Positions 1-10,900 are shown, counted from the first letter of the stretch. The stretch: DNA of 64,000 nt from Undibacterium parvum (GCF_003955735.1 NZ_CP034464.1:3534001-3598000); one strand, 5' to 3'. Numbers and translations: made by a program. The notes: a model not told the origin generated them from the sequence alone.

Positions 1-2345
1 TCGGCCGAGTTGAGCAAGCGCACGGCCACCAGATCCGACATCAATTGATCCAGCACGCTAGTTTGCAGAGCGCTGACGCGGGCAAAAATCGAGACATCAT
101 TTCGATTATTCGCCTGGAAATGATCTACCCCTAAGCGACTCAGGAACTCGGGCGCGAACACAAAACTCTTGGACGTAAACAGGCTGTCGGCAATGATCTT
201 TAAAGCCAGGCGTTGCTGTTCTACTGCGACCGGGGTAAAGGTAGCGCGTGCTGTGCCGGCATGATCACGCAGAAAACTGGTGCCACCTATGTACTTGGTC
301 GCAAGAGGCAAGCTGCGAGAGAATTGAGAAAATCCATATTCGAAACTGCGCCTGAGGGCCTCGTAACTATCGCCGGTTTTCAATTGCTGATTTTTTATTT
401 TATCTTGCAATCTATCCCATAATTCACGCGACAATAATAGGCGTTTTTGAAAATAGGCCAATGGGTCAGAGCCCAAATCAAAGCTGTTTACGTCCGGGTC
501 GGATAGCAAACCTGGAACTGCATCTTCATCCGTCGCAAAGGATAAGGCCGGTTCAGTTGAGCGCGCTGCAATCTTTGCCAGTTCTGCGCTTTCTTGTTCG
601 GCTGTGAACTCTTGGTAGGCGTAGGAAATGGCCCAATAGTCGTAGGGGCCTAAGGACGACATCAGGTATTCGCCCTGAACTTCGCCTTTGGCTGAAAGAT
701 TAAATGGTAGGTAATCCATCACCGAGCCCGCCATCCCATGCTGCTTGGTAAATACAGGGTCTTGTAGCTGCTTCATGCTGTAGATGGTCGACGAGCGGAA
801 GTTGTGGCGTAGCCCCAAGCTGTGGCCAAGCTCGTGCATGACCACATGTTTGAGGTAAGCCTGTGCCAATTCTTCGGCTTTTGGCCCCGCCATGTCGATG
901 GCGCCGCGTGCCTCTAACAGATCGAGCGCAAAGCCCATTTCGATTGATGCTAGCTGGGTAAAATTACAATCGAGATGATTCGTCTGTGCAGAGCCAAGCG
1001 CAGTTGTGTGCATATCTTCCGCCACTGCGCGCCGTATCCCACGAGAAAAAATATCAGATACGGCGATATCGGCATCTAAAATTTCACCGCTACGCTTATC
1101 TACTTTGGTGGGGCCGATGGCAAAGCCGACATCGCTGCCAACAAACCAGCGTATCGAGGCGTGGTTGGCATCCATGGTATCGAATTGATCTTTGTCGCTT
1201 TGTTGTTTGACGACGATAGCGTTTTTAAAACCAATTTTCTCAAATGCCTTATTCCACTCCAATACACCAGCGCTGATCGTTGCGCGATATTTCTCCGGGA
1301 TGTTTTGATCCAGCCAATACACGATAGGCTGTTTTGGTTCGGATAAGGCGATACCGGGTTCGGCTTCGGTTTTTTCCAGACGCCAGCGATTGATGAAATA
1401 GCGTGCCGTACTAGGTGTCAGATCATCGCTAAAATCGTGACTGGTGCTGACAAAATGGCCTAGTCTATCGTCCGCGAGACGGGGCCGCATAGGCGTGGCG
1501 GGCAGGGCGGAAAAGCTGTAATAGAAGCCGACAAAAAAACTGCGCGGATCGGGTGTGGTTAGTGGCGGCGTTGGTATTGCGACTGGGCTAGGAAGTAAAG
1601 GCGCAGCAGCGATACGTGGCGTAAAGAAATGTGAATTGACCAGTAAGCCCGATAACTTCTCTTCTGCATAGATTTTGCTAAAGCTGCTATTGCTTCTGTC
1701 GTAGGCATAGGTCAGGCGGTAGGCGTTCTCTAACTTTGTTGAATAGCTAGGAATATCGGCAAACAGCAAGGTGCTGGCATCGATCAAGATCGCTTTTGAT
1801 TCTGCATGCGGCAAACTGAGTACGCTCGCATTGCCGAGCAAACTGTCAGAAAATGCCTGAGCCACCGCTTGTGCCTGCGGCGTACCTGGAGCGGCATAAA
1901 AATCAGTATTCTTGGCAATCAATTGCACTTGATTGCCTATGCGCTTAAACACCGCCTGATAGCTATTGCCCATCTGACTGCCGTACAGACCGCGTTCACC
2001 CAGGCTGCTGGGGATATTGTAGGAAAAGAAAAAAGGCTGATCGAATTGCCCGGGCCGGATTTCTATCCATACTTTTTCATCTTTTTGATACAGGGTAAAA
2101 AATCCCTTGTGCTCTTTGGCATCCTTGATCAGTTCTTTAAACGGACGCAATGCGCTGGGCATTTGCGCCACTGCCACCTGCTGTGGCGTAGTTGCTGTCG
2201 GACTTGCTAGCGCATTGGCAGGTGGCGTGACTGGCGTTCCGGTCGCTGGAACCTGCGCACAGGCAGAGCTAGTGACTAGACTGCACAGTGCGATGTAAGG
2301 TACTGCTAACTTTAATTGTCTGCCAAAGTACTGTTCAAAATGCAT
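1..2345 (-). CDS. Zinc-dependent metalloprotease, DUF5117/DUF4953 type (3' end outside window)
   Basis: This is a probable exported zinc peptidase read by translating the minus strand; the frame is open from the ATG at 2345 to the window edge (about 781 codons), so the C-terminus is missing. The N-terminus has a signal peptide ending near the sequence SSACAQ, followed by a Pro/Ala-rich linker. The metal site is at about residue 504 (822-836) as HELGH, continuing into GLRHNF, the extended metzincin-like zinc motif. A downstream SVMDY motif resembles a Met-turn. These features are typical of the large DUF5117/DUF4953 metalloproteases. The substrate is unknown; the role is probably periplasmic or outer-membrane protein or peptide degradation. 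The family call is confident and the biological role is open. Confidence 0.85.
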   Translation of the reverse strand, partial: MHFEQYFGRQLKLAVPYIALCSLVTSSACAQVPATGTPVTPPANALASPTATTPQQVAVAQMPSALRPFKELIKDAKEHKGFFTLYQKDEKVWIEIRPGQFDQPFFFSYNIPSSLGERGLYGSQMGNSYQAVFKRIGNQVQLIAKNTDFYAAPGTPQAQAVAQAFSDSLLGNASVLSLPHAESKAILIDASTLLFADIPSYSTKLENAYRLTYAYDRSNSSFSKIYAEEKLSGLLVNSHFFTPRIAAAPLLPSPVAIPTPPLTTPDPRSFFVGFYYSFSALPATPMRPRLADDRLGHFVSTSHDFSDDLTPSTARYFINRWRLEKTEAEPGIALSEPKQPIVYWLDQNIPEKYRATISAGVLEWNKAFEKIGFKNAIVVKQQSDKDQFDTMDANHASIRWFVGSDVGFAIGPTKVDKRSGEILDADIAVSDIFSRGIRRAVAEDMHTTALGSAQTNHLDCNFTQLASIEMGFALDLLEARGAIDMAGPKAEELAQAYLKHVVMHELGHSLGLRHNFRSSTIYSMKQLQDPVFTKQHGMAGSVMDYLPFNLSAKGEVQGEYLMSSLGPYDYWAISYAYQEFTAEQESAELAKIAARSTEPALSFATDEDAVPGLLSDPDVNSFDLGSDPLAYFQKRLLLSRELWDRLQDKIKNQQLKTGDSYEALRRSFEYGFSQFSRSLPLATKYIGGTSFLRDHAGTARATFTPVAVEQQRLALKIIADSLFTSKSFVFAPEFLSRLGVDHFQANNRNDVSIFARVSALQTSVLDQLMSDLVAVRLLNSA

Positions 2346-2462
2346 GGATGTTATCCGGATTTATGTTGTCAATGCTTGCGTTCAATGCAGGTCTTGCGAA
2401 CTATCAATGAGCGTTCTCAATGAGCATTCTCAATTTGGAGTCTCAATAAAAGCCGCCTCATG

Positions 2463-4331
2463 TTAAGGTTCGCCGCACAGACAATGGGTCATTGCCATAT
2501 AGCCCTTGGTGCTATTTTGCATATCGGCTAACCAGCTCAATTCTTTTGCCATTTCAGCTGCGGCTTGCAGCGGCACCCCAGACGGTACTACCGCCAGTTT
2601 GAATTGATCATTGAGTACCTGACTCAAGCTGGCACCTACGCTCGCGCCTAATAAATTAAAGACACGATCAAATTTGGAGGGCTCGCGTTCTATGTAACTG
2701 ACCCGATAATCGCTGCCAAGTTTGGCGCGTTTGGCGGCCGAAGCGAGTGCATCGTTATAACTACCTACGGTATCAATCAAGCCGCGCTGCTTGGCTTGCT
2801 CACCAGTCCAGACCCGCCCCTGGGCGACTTCGTCTATCTTGGCCTGAGTGGTGTGGCGGGCCGCTGCGGCTTTGCTGGTGAAGTCGAAGTAGATGTGATT
2901 GATGCCGGCTTGTATCACTTCGCCAAAGCGTGGATTCATAGGGCGCAGGGGATTGAAGGCGTCGCCTAACCAGGTGGTGGTGGTGCCACCGGTATGCACG
3001 CCGATTTTTTCTATGACTTTATCGGCCGTCGGGAAAATCGCGAACACGCCAATAGATCCGGTCACTGTGGCGGCATCGGCAATCACTTCATCTGAGGCCA
3101 TAGAGATCCAGTAACCACCGGAGGCCGCCACATTACCCATAGAGACCACGACCGGTTTGCCGGCCTTGCGCGTGAGTTCGAGTTCTCGGCGTATTAATTC
3201 TGATCCAAAAGCGCTGCCGCCCGGTGAATCAACCCTTAATACGATCGCTTTGATCTGATCGTCTTCGCGTGCTTTGCGTATCAGATTGGCTGTGGATAAG
3301 CCACCGATAGAACCAGCAGGCGCCATGCCATCACTGATTTCGCCTGCAGCCACTACCACGCCTACGGCATCGCCGAACAGTGCTGGTTTTTGTTTGGACA
3401 GATATTCGTCGAAATTAATTTGCCTAAAACTCTTACTATGTTCGTCTTTCACACCTTTTTGCAGCATGATCTGACGCAATTCATCGCGGGTTTTTAAACC
3501 ATCCACTAGCTTGCTATTGAGTGCCAGTTTGGCGATGTCGCCGCCTGCTGCATTGAGTAAATTCGGCAAATCATCGATGCCTGCCATGATGGCTCCGGCG
3601 GGTAATTTGCGAGCTTTTTCTACGCCATCGGTATACGTTTTCCACATGGCGTTATATAAATAGGCTTCCGCTTCGGCAGCAGCAGCCGAGGGCGCGTTGG
3701 CGATATACGGTTCGGCAAAACTCTTGTAGGTACCGACCTTCATCAAATTGATGGTGACTCCGACCTTGTCGAGTGCATCGCGATAATAATTGCGATAACG
3801 GCCAAAGCCATTGAGCATTACCGTGCCCATGGGGTGCACGTACACTTCATTGGCATGCGCAGCTAAAAAATATTGGCGTTGATCGTAGTTGGCGCCCCAG
3901 GCGACTACTTTTTTACCGCTGGCTTTGAAATTTTCTAGTGCGGCTGCAACTTCGCGCAGCATAGGCAGGCCGGCGCCTTGCATTTCATCGAGTAGCAATA
4001 CCACGCTGCCGATTTTAGAGTCTTTAGCAGCCGCATTGAGCACCGTTAAAACGTCGCGCAATTGCGTGGTTTTTTTTGTGTCGCCTTTGGCCTCCGCCAT
4101 CAAAGAGTCGCGTAATCCACCAGAATTTTGCTCTACCAGTTGCCCTTTTAAATCTAATACTAGCGCAGTTTTTTCTTCTAATTTTTTGCCTGCTCCGGAA
4201 AAAAAGCCTATGGCGAGCGCCACCAATATGGCTAAAAACAGCATATTGAGAATAAATCTGCGCCCGACATCGAGGGCCTTCCAAACGAAAGCAAAGGATT
4301 TTTTTAGGAAAGCAATAGGGGAGAAAGACAT
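2463..4331 (-). CDS. sppA: Signal peptide peptidase SppA, 67 kDa type
   Basis: This membrane-bound serine protease degrades cleaved signal peptides. It has 622 residues, the usual length of the long two-domain form. One membrane anchor lies at residues 28-46. The N-terminal domain carries the general-base lysine at about K203 (TYKSFAEPY). The C-terminal domain carries the nucleophile at about S404 (VAASGGYW), preceded by the VDSPGGSAFGSE motif. This lysine/serine split between the two halves matches E. coli SppA (K209/S409). The ATG at 4331 is preceded by GGAAAC at a suitable distance. The C-terminal tail (MTHCLCGEP) is unusual and may be a short read-on past the normal end. A MITE-like repeat at 4385-4480 sits in the upstream region, between this gene and the nuclease gene. 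Confidence 0.95.
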   Translation of the reverse strand: MSFSPIAFLKKSFAFVWKALDVGRRFILNMLFLAILVALAIGFFSGAGKKLEEKTALVLDLKGQLVEQNSGGLRDSLMAEAKGDTKKTTQLRDVLTVLNAAAKDSKIGSVVLLLDEMQGAGLPMLREVAAALENFKASGKKVVAWGANYDQRQYFLAAHANEVYVHPMGTVMLNGFGRYRNYYRDALDKVGVTINLMKVGTYKSFAEPYIANAPSAAAAEAEAYLYNAMWKTYTDGVEKARKLPAGAIMAGIDDLPNLLNAAGGDIAKLALNSKLVDGLKTRDELRQIMLQKGVKDEHSKSFRQINFDEYLSKQKPALFGDAVGVVVAAGEISDGMAPAGSIGGLSTANLIRKAREDDQIKAIVLRVDSPGGSAFGSELIRRELELTRKAGKPVVVSMGNVAASGGYWISMASDEVIADAATVTGSIGVFAIFPTADKVIEKIGVHTGGTTTTWLGDAFNPLRPMNPRFGEVIQAGINHIYFDFTSKAAAARHTTQAKIDEVAQGRVWTGEQAKQRGLIDTVGSYNDALASAAKRAKLGSDYRVSYIEREPSKFDRVFNLLGASVGASLSQVLNDQFKLAVVPSGVPLQAAAEMAKELSWLADMQNSTKGYMAMTHCLCGEP

Positions 4332-4384
4332 GGTGTTTCCTTTACCGATAAATAGGTCGTACTTGTTGTGCTTTACTTCTTAAT

Positions 4385-4480
4385 ACTTACGCAAAACCGC
4401 CCCAGCGTTGTTGCACTCGCCTCTCGGCACTAGCGTAAGTCTTCAGCGGTCCGCCTAGCTGGAGCAATTTTGCGTAAGTC
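4385..4480 (-). repeat. MITE-like repeat, ACTTACGCAAAA family, copy 1
   Basis: An approximately 96-bp element starts with ACTTACGCAAAACC and ends with TTTTGCGTAAGTC, so its two ends are inverted copies of each other. Read on the minus strand it aligns with the copies at 5643-5739 and 62348-62447. It fills most of the gap between the nuclease stop and the sppA start. No ORF is inside. Confidence 0.85.
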
Positions 4481-4506
4481 CTACTTCTAATTAAATACGC
4501 CAGGAA

Positions 4507-5523
4507 TTATTCTGGCCAGATACTTTGCAGCAGTTGCGCTAAATGCGCGCCGGCTTTGATTAAGGCCTCTTCTTTAATTTTAAGCATGGTTTTTTCGTAT
4601 TCTAAGGGTAAGGCGATCGACCAATTGTTGCCGCGTTGGGTTGCGGTGCTCTTACTAAACTGCATGCCGGAAAACGCTGTCTTGGCATCTGCGATCGTTT
4701 GATCGGCCCAAAGACTCGGCCAATTTTCTATTGTGCCTGCGGTTTTGTCTAGCTTGCTCGCCTTGAGTTTGAGTACTTCATTCATACGCCCATGTTTATA
4801 GGCTTGCGGCAGTTCGTCCCACATGCTGTGAAGATTGCCGCAAGGGCATTGCAGGGCGTTGCCGCCTACGGTATTGCTACCCTTGTCGTAGTGAGTGTGG
4901 GCAGCATCCGGATTAATAAGTTTTCCTTGATTGCTAAGAAACACCGAACCCACATGCAAGGGTTGATGCAGATCGCCGACCAAGTGCGTCAATACACTTA
5001 AGGCTTCGCGCTCATCTTGAAATTGAAATGGTTGAACCGCTGGCTTACCTTGCAGGAAAGCCACCGCAGCGCCTATCGCATGGACGATGTCGTGCTCATT
5101 GGTGCCGACATAGCCAGACTTGTAGTGAGCGTGTTGGATTGCAACGTCGGTGTAGTGATATTGTTTGTGGCAGCTTTCTTCACCTTCAGCCGGATTACAA
5201 TTGCTATTGTTTCGACGCACATAACTGCTCATGGCGTCTATCCCTTCCTTGGTCTCAAACGGCGCACATTCCGGATATCTTCCGGTTGAGGTGTAAGCAA
5301 AATCTTTTTCAGGATTGATGCCTTTGACGCAATCGGCCCATACCGCAACCTGCTCTAAGCTACTTTGCTGCAGGACTTCCGTGACTTTTTGGCCTGCCTT
5401 GCTTCCAACCAGTAGCGTATCGGCGATCGCCCCCACGCTATGATGGCCATCCGGCCCCCAGGCAAAACTAGTGAGTGGCATGCAGCAGAAGGTAAATGCG
5501 AGGCTTAACAGATGTCGTTTCAT
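4507..5523 (-). CDS. S1/P1-type nuclease, exported
   Basis: This is a zinc-dependent single-strand-specific nuclease/3'-nucleotidase of the S1/P1 family. The chosen start is the ATG at 5523, with AGGAAAATC just upstream. The longer frame from 5592 would put 23 charged residues before the signal peptide. The leader (KRHLLSLAFTFCCMPLTSF) ends with A before WGPDGHHSVG. In this family the mature protein starts with that Trp, which together with the first His residues binds zinc. Further zinc ligands fit HLVGDLHQPLHVG and the downstream NLHSMWDE motif. At 338 residues the length is normal for the bacterial branch. It acts in the periplasm or outside the cell, probably scavenging nucleotides and phosphate. 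Confidence 0.92.
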   Translation of the reverse strand: MKRHLLSLAFTFCCMPLTSFAWGPDGHHSVGAIADTLLVGSKAGQKVTEVLQQSSLEQVAVWADCVKGINPEKDFAYTSTGRYPECAPFETKEGIDAMSSYVRRNNSNCNPAEGEESCHKQYHYTDVAIQHAHYKSGYVGTNEHDIVHAIGAAVAFLQGKPAVQPFQFQDEREALSVLTHLVGDLHQPLHVGSVFLSNQGKLINPDAAHTHYDKGSNTVGGNALQCPCGNLHSMWDELPQAYKHGRMNEVLKLKASKLDKTAGTIENWPSLWADQTIADAKTAFSGMQFSKSTATQRGNNWSIALPLEYEKTMLKIKEEALIKAGAHLAQLLQSIWPE

Positions 5524-5642
5524 GATTTTCCTATCGTGGCAGGCAAGGCCGGTATAAGTCTTAAAAGACAATTCTAATCTGAAACTAGGCATCGTAGTTT
5601 GATTAGTTGGCTTGCAGGCAATTTCAATTTTATTATTTTTAA

Positions 5643-5739
5643 GACTTACGCAAAATTGTTCCAGTTAGGCCTAGCGCCGAGGACATTACGCTATACGGCA
5701 AGGCGAATACACCGACGCTGGGGCGGTTTTGCCTAAGCC
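5643..5739 (+). repeat. MITE-like repeat, ACTTACGCAAAA family, copy 2
   Basis: About 97 bp starting GACTTACGCAAAATTG and ending GGTTTTGCCTAAGC. The termini are inverted copies. It is in the same orientation as the copy at 62348-62447 and opposite to copies 1 and 3. It lies upstream of the nuclease gene, about 120 bp from its start. Confidence 0.85.
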
Positions 5740-5776
5740 CTACTTGTAAATAGGCTCACTCTGCGCAAGCATAGAC

Positions 5777-5868
5777 CTGGATTTTTTTCTTAAGTTCCTG
5801 CGCTAAATTCGACTAAATGCCCAATAGCATTTAGACTAGACGACTTTTATCAAATTTTCCCAGCTCGC
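5777..5868 (+). repeat. 92-bp direct repeat, left boundary of glycan island
   Basis: This 92-bp block (CTGGATTTTTTTCTTAAG... to GCTCGC) matches 14572-14663 over its full length with about six mismatches and no gaps. The right copy is the leader directly upstream of prfC. Here it ends exactly where transposase homology starts (5869). Together the two copies bracket 8.8 kb of glycan genes, so this is best read as the left edge of an insertion next to prfC. Confidence 0.85.
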
Positions 5869-6247
5869 ACGGGCAATGGATAACATCTTTGTCGAAAGAA
5901 TGTGGCGAAGCTTGAAATGCGAAGATGTGTCTTTAAGAAATCACAAACATATGCAAGATTTGATGTTGGGTTTGACGCACCACTTTAATAATGAGCCAAA
6001 TCGCCAAGCGCTGGACTATCTTGCACCGAACATAGTGCATCGGTTCAGCGTTGGCGGCGGCTGTGGCGCAAAGATCTTGGATGATTTGCGGTCCAATTGC
6101 GGAATTGGCTGTTGCGCTAAGCTCTACATGCGACTCCGCAATTGCAAAGGCGGAATCAAAAATAGTAACGACGTCAAAAGCAGAAGCAAAACAAAAACCT
6201 CGGCAGAGCCGTGTGGCCGTAGCAGAAAAGACATTATCTTAAAATAG
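5869..6247 (+). pseudogene. IS3-family transposase remnant (C-terminal end of OrfB)
   Basis: The frame from about 5869 reads ARAMDNIFVERMWRSLK, the conserved block of IS3-type DDE transposases that carries the catalytic Glu (VERMW). It continues with HHFNNEPNRQALDY, the usual C-terminal block. The first two thirds of OrfB, all of OrfA and any terminal inverted repeats are absent. The homology begins abruptly at the end of the 92-bp direct repeat, and the tail after about 6040 looks degenerate. It is non-functional, but marks past IS activity at the island edge. Confidence 0.8.
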
Positions 6248-6285
6248 GTGAATATTTGTCTCTAGGAAGGGGGCACTTGAGTATA

Positions 6286-6438
6286 GATTTCCTGCCTAAG
6301 TTTATAGATGAGTTAAATGTGTACGGTGATTGGACGCAATAGAGTGGCTTTTGGGTTTTGCTTAATCTAGTTATGGTGGCATATTGTTTTGTAAGGAGCG
6401 TAAAGAAATTTGGAAAAACAACGTTTTGTTATTCTTAA
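6286..6438 (+). pseudogene. Relic of a paralogue of the downstream membrane protein gene
   Basis: Translation gives FIDELNVYGDWTQ, then a stop codon, then GFWVLLNLVMVAYCFVRSVKKF. Both parts match the membrane protein at 6575-7954 (LIDELNMNGDWKQ near 7437-7475, and GFWVLLNLFMVAYCFVR near 7700-7750). The 222 bp between the two parts in the intact gene are missing here, and the junction falls at a TGGCT shared by both ends. The rest of the copy is gone. It is therefore the decayed, internally deleted remains of a second copy of that gene. Confidence 0.8.
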
Positions 6439-6574
6439 TTTTCTTTTTTTGCAATAAACCTCCAGCTTTGTTGTGGGTACTTTGATTATTGGGGCAACAT
6501 CAAAATTTACATACCTAATTTTGAGGTTTCGATTTAAATGAATGGTAATAAATATAAATGTGGAGAAATATTGG

Positions 6575-7954
6575 ATGTTAAAAGATAGTAGTAATGGAAA
6601 ATTTTCCTTGATAGGCTTTGATAAATTCCCCCTAGTTGTATATGCGATATGCATGCTTGGGTTCGCTATAACAAGCGCTTCTAATTATCCTGGCTTGATG
6701 ACACCAGATTCTGATTTTCAATTCTTGCAGGCATCTAGCCTTTCTTTTTCGGATTGGCATCCACCAATAATGGCTCTTGTTTGGAGCGCATTACTTAATA
6801 TTGTTGATGGGCCGCTTGGGATGCTATTTTTGTTCGGTGCGCTATATTGGGGGTCTTTTGCCTTAATCGCGAAATCTATGGGGGGAAGATCAAAACAGGC
6901 CGCGGCTCTTCTTTTAGCCTTTGCATTCTGCCCGTTTTCTATAAATTTTGTAGGAACAATTTGGAAGGACGTATTTGTTTTTGTGTTTTTTTTATTTGGT
7001 CTTTCAATTATTGTGCGCAGCCACTTTAATGGAGTACTTCTAAAGAGGCGAGCGGCTGTTTTTTTGGTTTTTATTTTTGCTACGGGGGCTTTGGCTCGGC
7101 ATAACGCAATTCTTTCAGGGATGGTATTGTCTGTTTTGTGCCTGACTTACACGAAAAATGGGACGGTTAAAGGTTTTCCAAGATTTGTATTCATAGCGCT
7201 CAACGCTATGATTTTATTTTCTGTAATATTCGCCGGAATGTTTTTTACTATTGATCATTTCGCAAAACCAGAAAAAAAATATGCTAGCTCCTCACTATTT
7301 GTTTACGACCTGGTTGGAGTATCTATTCGGTCAAAAGAGTATCTTTTGCCGAAGTCGGAGTCTTTCAATGTGGAAAACATTAAGACGTGCTACGAAAACA
7401 AAGGATGGGATAAGGTATGGGCTTCCTGCCCTCAGTTAATAGATGAATTGAATATGAACGGTGATTGGAAGCAATTGCGTGGCTATTGGATATCAGCCAT
7501 CGCAAAATATCCAACACTATATCTAAAACATCGGCTTTATCATTTCACTTCATTCTTTGATCCAGCTTGGCTTGTATTCAATTCAGAACCGACAAAGATA
7601 AATAAGGATTTTGGCTTTAAGCGATCTATTTTCTTTAATACTATGGAGTCATATATCAAGGGAGCAGCATCTGCGCCAGGTGTTTCTATTTTTTTTACGA
7701 ATGGCTTTTGGGTTTTGCTTAATCTATTTATGGTTGCATATTGTTTTGTAAGGTGTAGCAAGAAATTTGAGAAAAATGATATTTTTTTACTCCTTATTTC
7801 ACTTTCTGGATTAGCTTATTCTGGACCACTAATACTGGGTGGCGTTGCTCCGGATTTTCGTTACGTTTACTGGTCTATCGGATCTTCAATAATTTTCATT
7901 TCATTTGCTCTTTCGATGTCGGAGCGTAAAAAAACCGGGGGTTTTCCAGTATGA
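6575..7954 (+). CDS. Polytopic membrane protein, probable GT-C-like glycosyltransferase
   Basis: An integral membrane protein of about 459 residues with roughly ten hydrophobic segments. The first periplasmic-type loop carries acidic residues (TPDSDFQFLQA) followed by SDWHPPIMALVW, a layout seen in GT-C-fold lipid-linked sugar transferases and O-antigen modification proteins; exact family and donor are unknown. The ATG at 6575 has GGAG nine bases upstream; a longer frame starts at 6542 with no visible ribosome site. The stop overlaps the next gene by four bases (ATGA), so the two are translationally coupled. The gene is AT-rich compared with flanking core genes, and a decayed second copy lies just upstream, which points to transfer and past tandem duplication. 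It probably works with the giant transferase downstream on a surface glycan. Confidence 0.7.
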   Translation: MLKDSSNGKFSLIGFDKFPLVVYAICMLGFAITSASNYPGLMTPDSDFQFLQASSLSFSDWHPPIMALVWSALLNIVDGPLGMLFLFGALYWGSFALIAKSMGGRSKQAAALLLAFAFCPFSINFVGTIWKDVFVFVFFLFGLSIIVRSHFNGVLLKRRAAVFLVFIFATGALARHNAILSGMVLSVLCLTYTKNGTVKGFPRFVFIALNAMILFSVIFAGMFFTIDHFAKPEKKYASSSLFVYDLVGVSIRSKEYLLPKSESFNVENIKTCYENKGWDKVWASCPQLIDELNMNGDWKQLRGYWISAIAKYPTLYLKHRLYHFTSFFDPAWLVFNSEPTKINKDFGFKRSIFFNTMESYIKGAASAPGVSIFFTNGFWVLLNLFMVAYCFVRCSKKFEKNDIFLLLISLSGLAYSGPLILGGVAPDFRYVYWSIGSSIIFISFALSMSERKKTGGFPV

Positions 7955-10900
7955 ATGACAAAGAAAATATGCCTCAGTTTCAAGATGTTAATACATTGAT
8001 CGGCATGGTAAAATCGTTGGCGCAAAATGAAAATATTTCTAATTTAAATCAGGACGTGATTCGAGAGTTTTCGGAGCGTTTGGCCTCTTTCGATGTAGAT
8101 ATTCTTGCCGCGCTGCAGAGTGACCGTGAGGGTGCGATCTCTAGTATCAAACTTCTCTCCCAAGTAGATCAAAGGGACGCAGTATTTTCGCTTCTCGCTA
8201 ACTTGGAGATACCCCGCGACGACAGTGAGTTCTTGGAAGTTTCCATCAATGTTGGACTGGGCGGCGATGCTGCAGTGACGCATCAGTGGATTGTCGATTA
8301 CGATATCGTTGGGCAACGACTAGAGATGATCCAGACGATCGTCTTACCTTATATCGCTGCGAACTGTCCCGAAAAAACTCTGTTTCACGCGTTGAAGCTG
8401 TACGAGGCTAACGCGTTATCCCTGAATCAGCCACTGATTAATCCGCAGGCAATCTACGATATCATCAGTGTCGCAAGAGGCGGTCGTGTTGCTGAGTTTT
8501 CAGCCCGAGGTATCGTCCGATCTGCGGATCGGAATGACTCAGTTAGGTTGGTTCTGCCAAACGAAATCTTTAATGTTTTGTTGCGGTTGGCTTGGACCGC
8601 TCAAGATTACCTATTCGAGCTTCATGAGCGGTATGCTCCAGATGAACTGATCCGGTTACTAAAGACACTGGAAAAAGTGGTTCCAGTTTATCTCATTCCC
8701 ACACATCTTGGTTATCCCATGGGTGGTGGTGAAAGCTTCATGCATCAGACTTGCCGGATACTTAGTGAGTTTGCGGTCAAATGTGTCTGGGTCAGTTTTC
8801 TTGATCCAAAAACAGGCTGGTACACTCAGGATTCATTGACTTATACACCTTATTACATTGATGTTCGTTATGCAGGGGGAATGTGTAGAGATGATATGCA
8901 GCGTGCGATAGACATCTATTGTCCTGACCTGATTCACGCACAAGGCGGGACTAATGATGCCGCAATGGAAATCGCAGAGCAAAGTCGGTGTACAACAATG
9001 ATCGGGTATCACTTTTGGAGTGGCTTGATTGAGTTGGGGCAAACCGGTAATCGTCACATTATTGAGAATCTAACCGAACACAGACTCCGCCCCTCCCCCG
9101 CGCAGCAATCTGCGTTGGTCTGGAAATATGTCGCTTCAGAATTCATGCAAGATGTGTATGCACGTCTTGGTGGCTCAGAAGCGCTTAACATCGTTCATCC
9201 CATTTCTGATAACGCTCAGTTCCTTGTGAAACGTGGCGACTTTGGAACCTATGTACTACAAATCAACGTATGCACTCTGAAGGGGGGTAACATTTTTCTG
9301 GACAGTGTCAAAGCTCTCGGAGATAAAATTCCTTTTATGGGGATTCAGGGGGAGCCAGAACATTCAGATTTTTCAAATCGACTTACTGAGGAAGTTGCCC
9401 GACATGATCTTTGCACGTTGATGTCATACGGTAATGTCCGTGAGTTTTATCAGAAAGCTAGGTTAGTTATTGTCCCTACTCTGGTAGATGAAACTTTCTG
9501 TCGTGTAGCTTTTGAAGCTGCTATGAATGGAATCCCCGTACTTTGTACTGCCAATGGTTTCTTGCCTTCGATGTTCGGCGATACAGGGGTTTACTTGCCA
9601 GAAGATTCCGCTGAATGGATTACTGCAATCCGAGATCTCTATTACGATGTAGATCGGTTAAGAAATATTGGCGAGATGCAGCGAGCACGATTGCAATCAA
9701 TGTTCGGCAGTGATTTTCACGGGTTCATTCAGTCTGCCATGCGCTTGATCGACAATTCAGCGACTCGCAATATTGGAGTCTTTACTGTCTGGGGTGATCA
9801 GGGACTAGGCAATCTCGCCCATACACATACGAAATTGCTCCGAAGCGTTGGCTATAAAGTTCATATCTTTTCCTTTCAGCCATATACAGCGATCGGAAAC
9901 GCACTTGTTAGGCAAACCAATCCCGATGACTGGAGTGTTCCAGCCAACGCCGATTCTATCTATTATTCGTTTAATCATCGAGAAGCGGTTACAGTCCACG
10001 AACTGACCCAGTTCATCTTGATCAATAATATCCACACATTGATAGTCCCAGAGATCTGCTGGAACACAAATTGGGAGCGGCTATTCGATACTCAAGTACA
10101 AGTTACCAAGCTGATGATTTGTAGCATCCCGATGATCGAGATTGTCATCAGGGAAGAAATTTCGAATCACAACAGGCTGACATCAACACTCTATTGCACT
10201 AGATCGGCAGAAAAGGTGCTGAACGAGTCGGGTGTGAATAATGGCGTATTTTTGGGTCATGGATTCGGCCTGCCTTTGACCTTGACGAGGGTGGAAGCGA
10301 AACGCCTCCGCCTGGCTCAGCGGCCAAAAATTCGTTTTTTGCATGTTGCTGGCCACAATCCTAAAATCCGTAAGAACACGAATCAAGTAATCGAGGCATT
10401 TTCTCAAGCTCTAACGTTGCGGGATGATATCGAGCTGACAGTAACTTCAATGGATCCAGTATCGACCTATTATTCAGACGAGTTGCCTTCTGGCATAACA
10501 ATTATTGACCGTTGCTTATCACGAGACGAGATACTCGATCTTTATGAAGAGCACGATGTAAGTATTCAAGTATCCTCCCATGAGGGATTGGGACTTGGGT
10601 TTTATGAATCTCTCTGCCGTAGCACGCCGGTCTTGTCTCTGGATTCCCCTCCCCACAATGAGATTGTGCTTGAAGGCAAAACTGGATGGCTGATTCCGGC
10701 CCGCTCCACGCATGTAGCCGACAATGAAAAAGCGGTTGTGGAGGCTTGGCGCTTCAATACCAATGATCTCACCAGCCGAATCGTCCTTTTGAATCAAGAA
10801 GCGATCGATCGGGTAACTGTGAGTACCGGAGCGATTTATAAAACCCGCTTTGATGAAGTGGCCCTACTGACCCGCTTCCTGCAGGTGCTGCCACGCGGCA

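Noticed and set aside
5869..6247. Functional IS3 element
   Set aside because: Only the end of OrfB is present; no OrfA, no terminal repeats.
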